A DNA stretch of 64,000 nucleotides from Balneolaceae bacterium. GTDB taxonomy: Bacteria; Bacteroidota; Rhodothermia; Balneolales; Balneolaceae. The notes under the pieces were generated by a model. It saw only the letters and a list, made by a program, of their open reading frames with translations, was not told the origin of the DNA and ran no database searches. The stretch spans positions 62,001 to 126,000 of the forward strand of contig JAFIES010000048.1 of assembly GCA_020832415.1 (NCBI GenBank), given 5' to 3'. This document shows, in pieces, positions 53,408 through 63,450 of the stretch. The number at the start of each line of letters is the position of its first letter. Position 1 is the first letter of the stretch. Made by a program: the position numbers and the translations under genes.

Positions 53408-54508
53408 TTATAGGGATACCATATCCTTCTCCATAACAGCTTTCAATAGCAGATCAGCGATTTCGCGGGTGTTGGAAAGAGTGGTGCCGGGCTCTTCCGT
53501 GTAGAGATCGGCGGTGCGTAATCCGTTTTTCAATACGGTCTGGATGGCATTTTCAATATTTTGAGCTGCATTCTCCAGGTTCAGGGAGTATCTGCACAGC
53601 AGAGCTGCTGAAGCCACGGCTGCAAGCGGATTGGCAATCCCCTGACCTGCAATGTCGGGAGCTGAGCCGTGTACCGGTTCATAGAGCGCATTCTCACCAC
53701 CAAGACTGGCAGAGGGAAGCATTCCAAGAGATCCTGTAAGCATGGAAGCGGCATCACTTAATATATCACCAAACAGATTTCCTGTTACCATTACATCAAA
53801 CTGCTTGGGGTCTCGGATGATCTGCATCGCGCAGTTATCCACCAGCATGTGAGAGAGCTCCACATCAGGGTACTCGTCAGCAATTTCGAGAATCGATTTT
53901 CTCCACATTCGTGAACTTTCAAGTACATTGGCTTTATCTACAGAGCAGACACGCCCGTCTCGTTTTTTGGCGGCTTCAAAGGCAACACGGGCAACACGCT
54001 GCACTTCTGAACGGCTGTATTTCATGGTATCTACAGAGTAGGGATCACCATTTTCTTCGGAGGTGTATCTCGGCTCCCCAAAATAGACTCCGCCCGTCAG
54101 CTCCCGGACAATGAGAATGTCGGTTCCTTCTATCACTTCCTCTTTGAGGGTAGAGGCACCTGCAAGAGCCGGGTAAACCTGAATAGGTCTGAGATTGGCA
54201 TATACTCCAAGCTCTTTTCTGAGTTTTAACAATCCGGCTTCCGGGCGCTTGTCGGCGCTGAGGTTATCCCATTTAGGGCCGCCGACGGCGCCCAGAAGCA
54301 CAATTTTTGTCTGCTTGCAACTTTCTAAAATCTCATCGGTTACCGGCATGCCATGCTGTTCGTAGCATGTACCCCCGAAAGGATGTTCCGTGACGTCAAT
54401 GGCTACATCAGCCTGGCGGCAGGCCTCTTTCAAAACGTTAACAGCCACTGCTGTTACTTCGGGGCCAATGCCATCACCCGGCAGGGTAACAATATTCACT
54501 TTTTTCAT
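53408..54508 (-). CDS. leuB: 3-isopropylmalate dehydrogenase
   Basis: This 366-residue NAD-dependent enzyme oxidises 3-isopropylmalate in leucine synthesis and, with CimA in the same operon, 3-methylmalate for isoleucine. Conserved segments are [53 protein letters not shown] and [20 protein letters not shown]. It is the last gene of the row, overlapping leuD by 4 nt (ATGA), with a dispersed repeat after it. Confidence 0.97.
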   Translation of the reverse strand: MKKVNIVTLPGDGIGPEVTAVAVNVLKEACRQADVAIDVTEHPFGGTCYEQHGMPVTDEILESCKQTKIVLLGAVGGPKWDNLSADKRPEAGLLKLRKELGVYANLRPIQVYPALAGASTLKEEVIEGTDILIVRELTGGVYFGEPRYTSEENGDPYSVDTMKYSRSEVQRVARVAFEAAKKRDGRVCSVDKANVLESSRMWRKSILEIADEYPDVELSHMLVDNCAMQIIRDPKQFDVMVTGNLFGDILSDAASMLTGSLGMLPSASLGGENALYEPVHGSAPDIAGQGIANPLAAVASAALLCRYSLNLENAAQNIENAIQTVLKNGLRTADLYTEEPGTTLSNTREIADLLLKAVMEKDMVSL

Positions 54509-55080
54509 TTAGCAGGTACCATTCCATTTTGTCGTGCATATTCAAAAATTCCGCCGGCATGCACAATGTCTGCCACACTTCCCAGCGGTTTGATGTTGTA
54601 CAATTTATCCTGCGTAACATTTTTCAGGGTATGATTTACCTGGTCTATTTCCAGTTCATCACCTGTTTTTACCTCCTTGCTGAGGTCTTCGAAACTTTCG
54701 AAAGGGATCAGAAAACCGCCATCCACAGAATTTCTGTAAAAGATACGTGCATACGTTGGAGATACAATCGCCTCAATACCTGCTATTTCAAGGCATGCAG
54801 GAGCATGCTCTCGCGATGATCCGCATCCAAAATTATCGCTTGCAACGATGATCTTGAATTGACTTTCTGTTTCACCATCTTTGGTGAGCGGAATATTCCC
54901 TTCCGGAAGGCCCGATTCGGCAGAGGGTACACCGGAAAGTGCATATTTTCCGTACAATTTTCGTTCTTCGGGATCTTCAAGGCTATATACAAGATGTGCT
55001 GCCGGGATGATCTGATCTGTGTCGATATTTTTTCCCAATACAAAGGCTCTTCCTTTGATGGGTGCAGAGTTTTTACTCAT
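54505..55080 (-). CDS. leuD: 3-isopropylmalate dehydratase small subunit
   Basis: This 191-residue subunit pairs with LeuC to isomerise 2- to 3-isopropylmalate, and citramalate in the CimA route. Family marks are [38 protein letters not shown] and [14 protein letters not shown]. Length is typical. It is coupled to leuB by a 4-nt overlap and separated from leuC by 150 bp holding a small hairpin. Confidence 0.97.
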   Translation of the reverse strand: MSKNSAPIKGRAFVLGKNIDTDQIIPAAHLVYSLEDPEERKLYGKYALSGVPSAESGLPEGNIPLTKDGETESQFKIIVASDNFGCGSSREHAPACLEIAGIEAIVSPTYARIFYRNSVDGGFLIPFESFEDLSKEVKTGDELEIDQVNHTLKNVTQDKLYNIKPLGSVADIVHAGGIFEYARQNGMVPAK

Positions 55081-55204
55081 GTTATTTTTTAGATTCTATC
55101 GTAATTAAAAATTTGGTTAATCTCCTTTAGAGAGGTGAAATGTTCGTTTTAGCTACTTGCCGGTTCAACACACTCCTGATGATTTCGCTTATCGCTTAAT
55201 CATT

Positions 55205-55224
55205 TGTCCCCTCTCAAGAGGGGA
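55205..55224. repeat. palindromic repeat fragment between leuC and leuD
   Basis: TCCCCTCT pairs perfectly with AGAGGGGA with a 2-bp loop. It looks like a short relative of the dispersed CCCCTC-type repeat. It lacks a T-run on the minus strand, so it is not a clear terminator. Confidence 0.45.
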
Positions 55225-55230
55225 GTTTTC

Positions 55231-56544
55231 TCAAATCACCGTTTCCTGGATAAAAACCCTTGGATCAGTAATCACACCGGTTACTGCGGATGCAGCCACG
55301 GTATAGGGTGAAGCCAGATAAACCTGAGACTGTTTTGAACCCATTCTGCCCGGATAATTCCGGTTGGTTGAAGAGATACATACCTCTTCATTGTTCAGCC
55401 GCCCGAAGGTATCGGATGGCCCGCCGAGACAGGCCGCACAAGATGCATTTCCAATCTTACAGCCGGCTTCACGGAAAATATCGATTAGTGGCGTGCCGAA
55501 GATGGTTTCGGTTTCCAGTGCGCGTGCAATTTCCGTTGTGGCAGGAACAATGTATGTATCCAGTTTTACCTTATTACCGCGGATAATTTCAGCTGCTGCA
55601 CGAAAATCAGAAAGTTTCCCGCCGGTGCATGAACCAATATAGGCGCGGTCAAGATATCCGCCCTCAACTTCCTCAACCGTTGCTTTATTATCGGGGCTGT
55701 GGGGTTTGGCCACCATCGGCACCATATCTTCAAGATTATAGTGATGGATACTGTGATATTTTGCATCGGGATCGCTGTACACTTTCTCATAAGGATGATC
55801 GGTACGGGCTTTCACATAAGCTTCGGTTACTTCATCAGGTTCAACCACACCATTTTTCCCGCCGGCTTCAATAGCCATGTTGGTGAGGGTCATACGATCT
55901 TCCATGGTAAGGGCTTTGATGCCCTCTCCTGCAAATTCCATCGTACGGTAGGTTGCGCCATCTACTCCAATATCACCAATAATTTGAAGAATAATGTCTT
56001 TAGCCATCAGGTAGGGTGGGAGTGAGGTTCCTTCAAAAACAAACCGCATGGTCTCGGGTACTTTTACCCAAAGTTTGCCGGTGCCCATAATAAAGGCAGC
56101 ATCGGTATTGCCGATTCCCGTAGCAAACTGGCCAAATGCGCCGGCTGTACAGGTGTGCGAATCGGTTCCGAAAAGCACTTCGCCGGGCCGGGTAAAGCCC
56201 TCTTCGGGAAGTGCAACGTGACAAACACCCTTATAGGAATCTGTGCCCACATCGTAAAAGTAGGGGAGATCTTGTTCAGCGGCAAAAGCGCGCAGTACAT
56301 CTACATTTCGGTTAGCATATTTATCGTTTGTGAAAATGTAGTGATCGGGGATAATTACCAGTTTGTTTTTATCCCATACTTTGGCATTCTCACCAAATTG
56401 TTTGTGAAAAATACCGATTGCCGGTGGTCCGCATACATCGTGAGTCATCAGTACATCTACATCAACCCACACATTGTCGCCGGGGGATACCCGGTCTCTG
56501 CCACTGTGTTTTGCAAGAATCTTTTCAGTTAGCGTCATTCCCAT
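55231..56544 (-). CDS. leuC: 3-isopropylmalate dehydratase large subunit
   Basis: This 437-residue aconitase-family protein carries the Fe-S cysteines in YIGSCTGGKLSDFRAAAEI and in NASCAACLGGPSDTF. LTEKILAKHSGRDRVSPGDN, VLFGTDSHTCTAGAFGQFAT and SSTNRNYPGRMGSKQSQVYL are also conserved. Its length is that of the shorter, archaeal-type large subunit. It works with LeuD on leucine and citramalate intermediates. The order leuA-leuC-leuD-leuB supports this assignment over aconitase or homoaconitase. Confidence 0.95.
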   Translation of the reverse strand: MGMTLTEKILAKHSGRDRVSPGDNVWVDVDVLMTHDVCGPPAIGIFHKQFGENAKVWDKNKLVIIPDHYIFTNDKYANRNVDVLRAFAAEQDLPYFYDVGTDSYKGVCHVALPEEGFTRPGEVLFGTDSHTCTAGAFGQFATGIGNTDAAFIMGTGKLWVKVPETMRFVFEGTSLPPYLMAKDIILQIIGDIGVDGATYRTMEFAGEGIKALTMEDRMTLTNMAIEAGGKNGVVEPDEVTEAYVKARTDHPYEKVYSDPDAKYHSIHHYNLEDMVPMVAKPHSPDNKATVEEVEGGYLDRAYIGSCTGGKLSDFRAAAEIIRGNKVKLDTYIVPATTEIARALETETIFGTPLIDIFREAGCKIGNASCAACLGGPSDTFGRLNNEEVCISSTNRNYPGRMGSKQSQVYLASPYTVAASAVTGVITDPRVFIQETVI

Positions 56545-56605
56545 AATTTATGGTGTTGTTTTGATTTGTCGGTTTTTATTTAAGTTCTTTTGCACACCCG
56601 CGCAG

Positions 56606-57799
56606 TTAACTGCCGGAGGCCATTTTTTGTGATGGAGTTTTAGAAATGTTGTTCATAATCGAGATGATCGACACCAGGTCGTGATCTTCCACTACCTTTT
56701 TCTCATCAGCCAGTTTGGTTACTTTTACATAAACACTGTTCAGATCTTCTTTGCTGAGGTAATAGCCAAGCTCTTCCAGTTTTTTACAGAGAGCAAACCG
56801 GCCTGAATGCTTTCCTATCACAATTTTATTGCAGGTTAATCCTACCGATTCGGGTGTCATAATTTCATATGTGAGCGGATTTTTCAGAACACCATGCTGA
56901 TGAATTCCCGCCTCGTGAGCGAAGGCATTGTCGCCTACAATCGCTTTATTTGGCTGTACACCTTTGCCGGTAATCTGTGCCAGCATCTGGCTGGAGGGGT
57001 AGATCTCCTTTGTATTTACCGATGTGGTGTAATTCATAATATTTTTTCTCGTTTCGATGGCCATTACCACCTCTTCGAGTGAGGCATTTCCGGCACGCTC
57101 GCCGATTCCATTTACGGTGCACTCAATTTGCCTTGCACCGTTTTGAACTGCCATCAGTGAATTGGCTACTGCAAGGCCCAAATCGTTGTGGCAGTGCACA
57201 CTGATTACGGCTTTGTCGATATTCGGGATCGTTTCATTCAATGTTTTGATCAGCTCTGCATATTCCCAGGGAAGCGCGTAACCAACGGTATCGGGTACGT
57301 TAATGGTTGTTGCACCCGCGTCAATCACAGCTGTGAATATTTCAGTCAAAAATTCAGGATCACTTCGTGATGCATCCTCAGCGGAAAACTCCACATCATC
57401 ACAATGGGTTTTTGCATATTCAACTGCTTTAACGGCCGATTCAAGCACCTGCTCACGTGTTTGCTGAAGTTTGTACTTCAGGTGGATATCACTTGTGGCT
57501 ATGAATGTATGGATGCGCGGTTTTGCTGCATGCTGCACTGCAGATACAGCTCGCTCAAGATCAACCTGCCGGGTTCGGCAAAGAGCTGCCACAGTGCTTT
57601 TTTTGATGATTTTTCCAATCTCTTTAACAGTTTCATAATCGCCATCTGATGCAATCGGAAAACCGGCTTCAATCACATCAACACCCAGTTTTTCGAGCTG
57701 TAGGGCAAGACGAAGCTTTTCAGGCTTATTCATGCTGTAACCCGGTGACTGCTCACCGTCTCGAAGGGTGGTGTCGAATATTTTAATGTGATTGTCCAT
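56606..57799 (-). CDS. leuA: 2-isopropylmalate synthase, short form without regulatory domain
   Basis: This 397-residue enzyme condenses 2-oxoisovalerate with acetyl-CoA in leucine synthesis. Catalytic features are [35 protein letters not shown] and [16 protein letters not shown], with the usual [10 protein letters not shown]. It stops where LeuA proteins normally continue with a 100-residue LeuA_dimer regulatory domain, so it probably lacks leucine feedback inhibition. Homocitrate synthase is an alternative on sequence, but its place among leuC, leuD and leuB favours LeuA. Confidence 0.93.
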   Translation of the reverse strand: MDNHIKIFDTTLRDGEQSPGYSMNKPEKLRLALQLEKLGVDVIEAGFPIASDGDYETVKEIGKIIKKSTVAALCRTRQVDLERAVSAVQHAAKPRIHTFIATSDIHLKYKLQQTREQVLESAVKAVEYAKTHCDDVEFSAEDASRSDPEFLTEIFTAVIDAGATTINVPDTVGYALPWEYAELIKTLNETIPNIDKAVISVHCHNDLGLAVANSLMAVQNGARQIECTVNGIGERAGNASLEEVVMAIETRKNIMNYTTSVNTKEIYPSSQMLAQITGKGVQPNKAIVGDNAFAHEAGIHQHGVLKNPLTYEIMTPESVGLTCNKIVIGKHSGRFALCKKLEELGYYLSKEDLNSVYVKVTKLADEKKVVEDHDLVSIISIMNNISKTPSQKMASGS

Positions 57800-57853
57800 G
57801 ACGTTGTGTTTTGTTGGTTTGTATTAAAGCTCTGTTGGTTTGGCGTTTCCGTT

Positions 57854-59461
57854 TCAGGTTTTTGATTCGGCCAGTTTAGGTTTCTGTTTCGGTTTGCTGT
57901 TTTGATTCATCAGAAAGTAGATTACTCCTTCAGAGAGTGCCTTCCAGCTTGCATCGATAATATTTTCTGATACTCCCACAGTACCCCAGCTGATGCCATC
58001 TTTGGCGGAGTCGATCAGCACCCGCACTTTTGCACCGGTGCCATCTTTTTCGTTGAGCACACGAACTTTATAATCCTGCAGATGCATCGATGAAATTTCT
58101 GGATAGAATTCACAAAGTGCCCTGCGCAAAGCTGCATCAAGAGCGTGTACGGGGCCATTTCCTTCAGCCGCACTGAGTTCAATCTGGTCGTTTACGCGAA
58201 CTTTAATGGTAGCTTCAGAACGCGACTCTCCATTGGCATTTCGCTCCATAATCACTCGAAATCCTTCCAGCTTAAAATAGTCAGGTGCATTATTGGTGAA
58301 CTGTTTCACCAGCAATTCGAACGAAGCTTCTGCAGCTTCAAACTGATACCCTTCATTCTCAAGCTTTTTGAGCTCCTGTACAATTTCTGAACTCTCTTTT
58401 GAATTTTTGTCGAAATCGAAACCGAGCTCTTCAGATTTGTACGTAACATTGCTTTTTCCGGAGAGATCCGACACTAAAACACGCCTGCTGTTACCCACTT
58501 GTTCCGGTTTTATGTGCTCGTACGTCTGCTCGTTTTTAATAACAGCACTCACATGAATGCCGCCTTTGTGTGCAAACGCACTCTTCCCTACATAGGGCTG
58601 TTTGTTATCGGGCGTGAGATTTCCGAGCTCACTCACAAATTTGGAAAGTGTAGAGAGCCCGGCCATCTGTTCATCGGGAATACATTGATAACCCAGTTTG
58701 AGCTGCAGGTTAGGTATTACCGAACAGAGGTTTGCATTGCCGCATCGCTCTCCATACCCGTTGATGGTTCCCTGTACGTGAACAGCACCGGCTACAACCG
58801 CGGCAATGGCGTTGGCTACAGCAAGTTCGCTGTCGTTATGGGAGTGAATGCCGATTGGTGAAGTAACTTTTTCTGCCACTTCATTTACAATGGCAGAAAC
58901 TTCATGCGTTAATGTGCCGCCATTTGTATCGCAAAGCACCAAAACATCAGCGCCTGCAGCCTCAGCTGCCTGTAACGTTTTGATGGCATACTCCGGACTG
59001 TCTTTGTATCCGTCGAAAAAATGCTCCGCATCATAAATCACCTCTTTTCCGTGATTTTTCAGGAATTGAACAGAACCTTTAATAATGTTGAGATTTTCTT
59101 CAGGTGTGATTTTTAATGCTTCGGTTACATGAAGCAGCCACGATTTTCCAAAGAGAGAGACGGCCGGTGTTTCTGCTTCAATCAGTGCTGCAAGGTTTGG
59201 ATCATTATCCGGTGTATTACACGCCCGGCAGGTGCTTCCAAATGCAACAATTTTTGCATTTTTGAATGTGTGTTTCTTTGCTTTATCAAAAAATGCCATG
59301 TCTTTCGGGTTGGAGCCCGGCCATCCGCCTTCTATGTAGTGGACTCCAAACTCATCAAGCCGTTTGGCAATCCGGAATTTATCTTCCGCCGAAAAAGATA
59401 CCTTCTCACCCTGCGTGCCGTCACGAAGGGTGGTGTCGAATATGTGGATGGTTTTTGGCAT
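57854..59461 (-). CDS. cimA: (R)-citramalate synthase
   Basis: This 535-residue enzyme joins pyruvate and acetyl-CoA to make citramalate, opening a threonine-independent route to isoleucine. It has the CimA N-terminal [39 protein letters not shown] and GNANLCSVIPNLQ. The C-terminal LeuA_dimer domain (about 420-525, DYKVRVLNEKDGTGAKVRVL) is retained, giving feedback regulation, unlike LeuA here. The next steps use LeuCDB of the same row. Confidence 0.95.
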   Translation of the reverse strand: MPKTIHIFDTTLRDGTQGEKVSFSAEDKFRIAKRLDEFGVHYIEGGWPGSNPKDMAFFDKAKKHTFKNAKIVAFGSTCRACNTPDNDPNLAALIEAETPAVSLFGKSWLLHVTEALKITPEENLNIIKGSVQFLKNHGKEVIYDAEHFFDGYKDSPEYAIKTLQAAEAAGADVLVLCDTNGGTLTHEVSAIVNEVAEKVTSPIGIHSHNDSELAVANAIAAVVAGAVHVQGTINGYGERCGNANLCSVIPNLQLKLGYQCIPDEQMAGLSTLSKFVSELGNLTPDNKQPYVGKSAFAHKGGIHVSAVIKNEQTYEHIKPEQVGNSRRVLVSDLSGKSNVTYKSEELGFDFDKNSKESSEIVQELKKLENEGYQFEAAEASFELLVKQFTNNAPDYFKLEGFRVIMERNANGESRSEATIKVRVNDQIELSAAEGNGPVHALDAALRRALCEFYPEISSMHLQDYKVRVLNEKDGTGAKVRVLIDSAKDGISWGTVGVSENIIDASWKALSEGVIYFLMNQNSKPKQKPKLAESKT

Positions 59462-59512
59462 TTTTGAGTATTTAATTTTTAGAGTGAAGAGGAGGTTTTG
59501 GGAAAATATTTT

Positions 59513-59556
59513 CTAAACTCCCCTGTCCCCTCTTTTATTGGCGGGGAACTCCTTAC
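59513..59556. repeat. CCCCTC-type repeat fragment upstream of cimA
   Basis: ACTCCCCTGTCCCCTCTTTT resembles the end of the dispersed repeat near 16.1 kb (CTCCCCTGTCCCCTCCTT). A short GGCGGGGAAC follows as an imperfect partner. It lies in the ilvC-cimA gap. Confidence 0.45.
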
Positions 59557-59578
59557 TTGCTTTGGATAATCATCACGA

Positions 59579-60601
59579 CTATTCAGCAGGTTCGGCCTCT
59601 TTTTTGTTTCCTGGAATCCAGTCCATCATGGAGCGCAGCTCTTTTCCGATGGTCTCAATTTTATGGTCGCCGAGTTCAGCACGCATGTTGCTGAGATTTG
59701 GCAATCCTTCATCATTTTCATCGAGCCACTCTTTGGCGAAAGCACCACTCTGTACCTCTTCGAGGATGGTTTTCATTCGCTTTTTGGTGTCTTTATCAAT
59801 CACCCGCGTTCCCCGGGTCAATCCGCCATACTCTGCAGTGTCGCTCACGGAGTAGTACATTCTTTCGATACCGCCTTCGTACATCAGATCAACAATAAGC
59901 TTCAGTTCGTGGAGGCATTCGAAGTAGGCAATCTCAGGCTGATATCCGGCTTCCACTAAAACTTCAAAGCCAACTTTTACCAGTTCTGACGCCCCGCCGC
60001 AGAGAACGGCTTGCTCGCCAAAAAGATCGGTTTCGGTCTCTTCTTTAAATGTGGTTTCCAAAACACCTGCACGGGTTCCACCAATCGCTTTTGCGTAGGC
60101 GAGTGCTGTATCTTTAGCCGTTCCTGAAGCATCCTGGTAGACAGCAAAGAGACATGGAACGCCGGAGCCTTCCGTGTAAACCCTCCTTACCAAATGGCCG
60201 GGGCCTTTTGGTGCAACCATAAAAACGTCCACATTTTCAGGTGGCACAATTGCATCAAAATGGATATTGAACCCATGAGCAAACATTAATGTGTTACCGG
60301 CTTCAAGATTCGGCTCGATGCTCTCTTTGTAAACCCGGCCCTGGTGCTGATCCGGAATTAATACCATTACGATATCACCTTTTGCAGCAGCTTCTGCAGT
60401 TTCATATACATCTAATCCCGATTCTTCGGCCTCTTTCCATGATGAGCTCTCTTTTCTGAGCCCCACCACTACATCAATTCCGCTGTCTTTAAGGTTCAGT
60501 GCGTGGGCGTGGCCCTGGCTTCCGTAACCAATTATGGCGACGGTTTTTCCTGATAAGAGATCGAGGTTTGCATCTCCGTTATAATATGTTTTCGCTTTCA
60601 T
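59579..60601 (-). CDS. ilvC: ketol-acid reductoisomerase
   Basis: This 340-residue class I enzyme performs the second common step for valine, isoleucine and leucine. The nucleotide loop is [20 protein letters not shown] with a GLRKESSSW second part, typical of NADPH use. Conserved segments [34 protein letters not shown] and [20 protein letters not shown] carry metal ligands. It follows ilvN by 42 bp in the same transcript direction. Confidence 0.97.
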   Translation of the reverse strand: MKAKTYYNGDANLDLLSGKTVAIIGYGSQGHAHALNLKDSGIDVVVGLRKESSSWKEAEESGLDVYETAEAAAKGDIVMVLIPDQHQGRVYKESIEPNLEAGNTLMFAHGFNIHFDAIVPPENVDVFMVAPKGPGHLVRRVYTEGSGVPCLFAVYQDASGTAKDTALAYAKAIGGTRAGVLETTFKEETETDLFGEQAVLCGGASELVKVGFEVLVEAGYQPEIAYFECLHELKLIVDLMYEGGIERMYYSVSDTAEYGGLTRGTRVIDKDTKKRMKTILEEVQSGAFAKEWLDENDEGLPNLSNMRAELGDHKIETIGKELRSMMDWIPGNKKEAEPAE

Positions 60602-60643
60602 TCTTTATTTGTTGAGTTAGGTATTTTCTAAAATTGTATTCTG

Positions 60644-61168
60644 TTAATTGATATTCACAGCGCCCTGAAACTCCCGTTTAAGGGCCACACTGCCGCTTCT
60701 CGACATTTCTGCAATTCCATAAGGTTTCAATACTTCAATCATGGCATCCACTTTGTCGGTATTGCCGGTAACTTCGAGGGCAAGTTTATCGGTGGTGATG
60801 TCGATCACCTTTGCCTTAAATGCCTGTGCAATTAGCATAATTTCGGGCCGGCCTACTTTCGCAGTAGATACTTTTATGATAGCAAGCTCCCGTTCAATGC
60901 ACTTTTTATGGGTTAGATCGGTCACTTTCAGCACGTCCACAACATTGTGAAGATGTTTGTTGATCTGTTCAACCGTTTTCTCATCTCCATATGTGGTAAT
61001 GGTGATTCGGGCCATGCCGGGTTCCGCTTCTGATGCAAAAGTTACGCTCTCCAGCTCAAATCCCTTCCCGCTGAAAATGCCAATGATTCGTGAAAAGGTG
61101 TTCAGGTTGTGTTTCACCAAAACCGAAAGAGTGTGCCGATAGTCTTTTGTCATTACTGTAGTACTCAT
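60644..61168 (-). CDS. ilvN: acetolactate synthase small (regulatory) subunit
   Basis: The start is the ATG overlapping the ilvB stop (ATGA); a GTG three codons upstream is also in frame. The 174-residue protein has an N-terminal ACT domain (HTLSVLVKHNLNTFSRIIGI, then ITTYGDEKTVEQINKHLHNV) and a C-terminal ALS_ss domain (AQAFKAKVIDITTDKLALEV). It binds valine-type feedback effectors and activates IlvB. The overlap supports a fixed stoichiometry with the catalytic subunit. Confidence 0.95.
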   Translation of the reverse strand: MSTTVMTKDYRHTLSVLVKHNLNTFSRIIGIFSGKGFELESVTFASEAEPGMARITITTYGDEKTVEQINKHLHNVVDVLKVTDLTHKKCIERELAIIKVSTAKVGRPEIMLIAQAFKAKVIDITTDKLALEVTGNTDKVDAMIEVLKPYGIAEMSRSGSVALKREFQGAVNIN

Positions 61169-62946
61169 CGTTTGCACTCCTCATCAGATTCAACCATTTC
61201 AAAAAGTGCCGCACCGGATGGGACCATCGGGTAGCAATTTTCCTCTTTCACCACGCTAAAATCCATCAAAACCGGAGCGTCTTTTATGGCCATAGCTTTT
61301 TGTAACACTTCTTTCATCTCTTTGGGATTGGTAGCCCTCATTCCAATCATACCATAAGCATCGGCCATTTTTACGAAATCGGGATTGTTTGAACCAAAAA
61401 CAGAGTAGCTGGTTCTGTTATCGAAGAAGAGCTGCTGCCACTGCCGAACCATGCCAAGGCAGGCATTATTCATGATGGCAATTTTTACGGGTACTTTATA
61501 TTCAACGGCGGTGGCAAGTTCACAAGTAAGCATCTGGAATCCCCCATCGCCCGTAATACATACCACATCGCGATCGGGACATGCCATAGCAGCGCCAATC
61601 GCTGCGGGGAAGCCGAATCCCATGGTTCCAAGACCACCCGAGGTAATCCAGGAACGTGGGTGATTATACTGATAATGTTGTGCTGCCCACATCTGGTGCT
61701 GGCCCACATCCGTAACAACAATGGCATTGCCATCTGTAATTTCAGAGATCATTTTGATCATATGTTGTGGGTAGATCTGGTCATCTGCCTCAGGAACAAC
61801 AAGCGGATGCTCTTTTTGCCAGGAGTGAATTGTATCCCACCATTCAGAAATTTCTGGAGGATTGGCAAGTTTATCGATTGCGGGGATTACACGTTTAACA
61901 TCTCCTACGATGGGCACTTCCACATCCACATTTTTCCCGATACAAGATGGATCAATATCGATGTGAATTTTTCTGGAATTTTGTGAAAAACCGTTCAATC
62001 GCCCGGTCACCCTGTCATCAAAACGGGCGCCTACTGCAAGCAGTACATCACATTCGGTCATGGCCATATTTGCATACCATGTGCCATGCATTCCAAGCAT
62101 TCCAAGCGATTGCGGTTTTGATTCCGGAAAAGCACCAAGACCCATCAGAGTAGTGGTAACCGGGATATTAAGCCGTTCTGCAAATTCGGTTACCTCTTTC
62201 CACGCTTCGCCTAAAATGGCTCCGCCACCTACATAAATAAGAGGTTTTTTTGCTTCACTGAGCATTCGTGCCGCTTTGGCTATCTGAGGCTGATGGCCAT
62301 GAATGGTTGGTTTAAAGCTGGGTATATCAACATGTTTGGTTCCTTTAAAACGAGCCTTGGTATTGAGCATATCTTTTGGAAGGTCAACCAAAACCGGACC
62401 CGGGCGCCCGTTTGTGGCAATATGGAATGCTTCACGCAGTACGCTTTCCAGATTGTTTACATCGCGAACCAGATAATTTTGTTTGGTGATTGGCCGGGTA
62501 ATTCCCACGATATCAGCTTCCTGGAAGGCATCATTCCCGATTACACTTGTTGGTACCTGTCCGGTTAAAACAACCAGGGGGATGGAATCCATCATAGCTG
62601 TTGCAATACCCGTTACTGTATTTGTACCGCCGGGCCCGGAGGTCGCGAGTACCACGCCGGGTTTGCCTGTTGCCCTTGAATAACCATCAGCAGCGTGGGT
62701 GCCGGCTTGCTCATGGCGAACAAGCACATGCTTGAGGTCGTGGTTATCGAACAATGCATCATATACAGGCAGTACAGCCCCTCCGGGATATCCAAAGATG
62801 GTGTCAACACCAAGATCAGCAAGTGTTTTAATTAAAATTTCCGCACCACTATGACTTTGGGCATCGGATGTGGGTTTCTCTACAGGTTTAAGCGTAGCAG
62901 GTACATCCATTTTTTTTGCTGAAGAAGTTTGACCGTTTGATTTCAT
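61165..62946 (-). CDS. ilvB: acetolactate synthase large (catalytic) subunit
   Basis: I use the ATG at residue 5 of the longest frame; the longer form would begin with TTG. The roughly 593-residue ThDP enzyme makes acetolactate or acetohydroxybutyrate. Motifs are IFGYPGGAVLPVYDAL, HEQAGTHAADGYSRATGK with the catalytic Glu, CITGDGGFQMLTCELAT and AIMNNACLGMVRQWQQL for ThDP-Mg binding. An N-terminal Ser/Lys-rich extension of about 35 residues precedes the domain. It heads the minus-strand row and has an unusual leader. Confidence 0.96.
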   Translation of the reverse strand: MKSNGQTSSAKKMDVPATLKPVEKPTSDAQSHSGAEILIKTLADLGVDTIFGYPGGAVLPVYDALFDNHDLKHVLVRHEQAGTHAADGYSRATGKPGVVLATSGPGGTNTVTGIATAMMDSIPLVVLTGQVPTSVIGNDAFQEADIVGITRPITKQNYLVRDVNNLESVLREAFHIATNGRPGPVLVDLPKDMLNTKARFKGTKHVDIPSFKPTIHGHQPQIAKAARMLSEAKKPLIYVGGGAILGEAWKEVTEFAERLNIPVTTTLMGLGAFPESKPQSLGMLGMHGTWYANMAMTECDVLLAVGARFDDRVTGRLNGFSQNSRKIHIDIDPSCIGKNVDVEVPIVGDVKRVIPAIDKLANPPEISEWWDTIHSWQKEHPLVVPEADDQIYPQHMIKMISEITDGNAIVVTDVGQHQMWAAQHYQYNHPRSWITSGGLGTMGFGFPAAIGAAMACPDRDVVCITGDGGFQMLTCELATAVEYKVPVKIAIMNNACLGMVRQWQQLFFDNRTSYSVFGSNNPDFVKMADAYGMIGMRATNPKEMKEVLQKAMAIKDAPVLMDFSVVKEENCYPMVPSGAALFEMVESDEECKR

Positions 62947-62971
62947 ATTGACTCGCAAGTATAGTTTACCC

Positions 62972-63021
62972 GCCAGAGGTCAAAGTAAAATCTAAAATGG
63001 ATTTGGCTTCTAACCTCTGGC
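62972..63021 (-). promoter_or_regulatory. inverted repeat in the ilvB leader, candidate attenuation structure
   Basis: On the minus strand GCCAGAGGT and ACCTCTGGC pair perfectly over 9 bp with a 32-nt loop, 25 bp before the ilvB start. AGGTTAG in the first arm can also pair (one bulge) with CTAAACCT inside the preceding Leu/Ile-rich frame. Alternative pairings of this sort fit attenuation, but no T-run follows, so classical termination is not shown. Confidence 0.45.
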
Positions 63022-63028
63022 TGTTCGT

Positions 63029-63262
63029 TTAGCTAATAATTAGGTTTAGTAGAATAATGCCAGAAATTAGAATAGAGATAATAATAAGCGACAGAAGAAT
63101 GCTTGTGATCTCTAAAGAAGGAACTGCAGGTGATGTTATAATTTGGTAAGAAACTGTAATTACAAGAAGTGTCGCAATAGATATCAGAGTAGCCGCAAAA
63201 TTTGCCTGCTCAGACTGGCTGAACACGCTGCGAAAATTAGTATATGATATTGCGGTAGACAA
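63029..63262 (-). CDS. Ile/Leu-rich leader-peptide-like frame upstream of ilvB
   Basis: A 77-codon frame with only a TTG start candidate encodes a very hydrophobic tail (SLIIISILISGIILLNLIIS) and stops 83 bp before the ilvB ATG. The last 30 codons are mostly Ile and Leu, with four CTA codons (CTA CTA together), a codon used as a control signal in known leucine leader peptides. An inverted repeat follows the stop. It could be a long leader peptide of the ilv operon, or simply a small two-helix membrane protein. Neither reading is proven. Confidence 0.4.
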   Translation of the reverse strand: MSTAISYTNFRSVFSQSEQANFAATLISIATLLVITVSYQIITSPAVPSLEITSILLSLIIISILISGIILLNLIIS

Positions 63263-63341
63263 TTGTAATTAGTTATGTGAACATCACTTGCAAAAACTTA
63301 GACAATGAGACGTAATGTGTCAATATTTTCTTTTATAATTA

Positions 63342-63434
63342 ATGAAAACTTTTTTTGATAATAGAATTGATTTTTTAAAAGCGCTTCCATTGAAATTAAA
63401 ATGGAGACGTAACGTATTGTATAGCAACAACTAA
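63342..63434 (+). CDS. possible short upstream frame before ilvD
   Basis: An ATG frame of 30 codons ([20 protein letters not shown], then a basic end) stops 16 bp before the ilvD ATG. It has five Leu codons but no dense control-codon run. The rest of the 188-bp gap between the ilvB leader frame and ilvD shows no strong promoter match. Confidence 0.2.
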   Translation: MKTFFDNRIDFLKALPLKLKWRRNVLYSNN

Positions 63435-63450
63435 AAGGTGTAGTGATAAA

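Noticed and set aside
55205..55224. CCCCTCT/AGAGGGG hairpin as a terminator of leuC
   Set aside because: No T-run follows on the minus strand, and the sequence resembles the dispersed repeat; leuD is likely still co-transcribed.
56606..57799. LeuA gene as homocitrate synthase
   Set aside because: The domain is compatible, but neighbours are leuC, leuD, leuB and cimA, and no lysine or NifV context is present.
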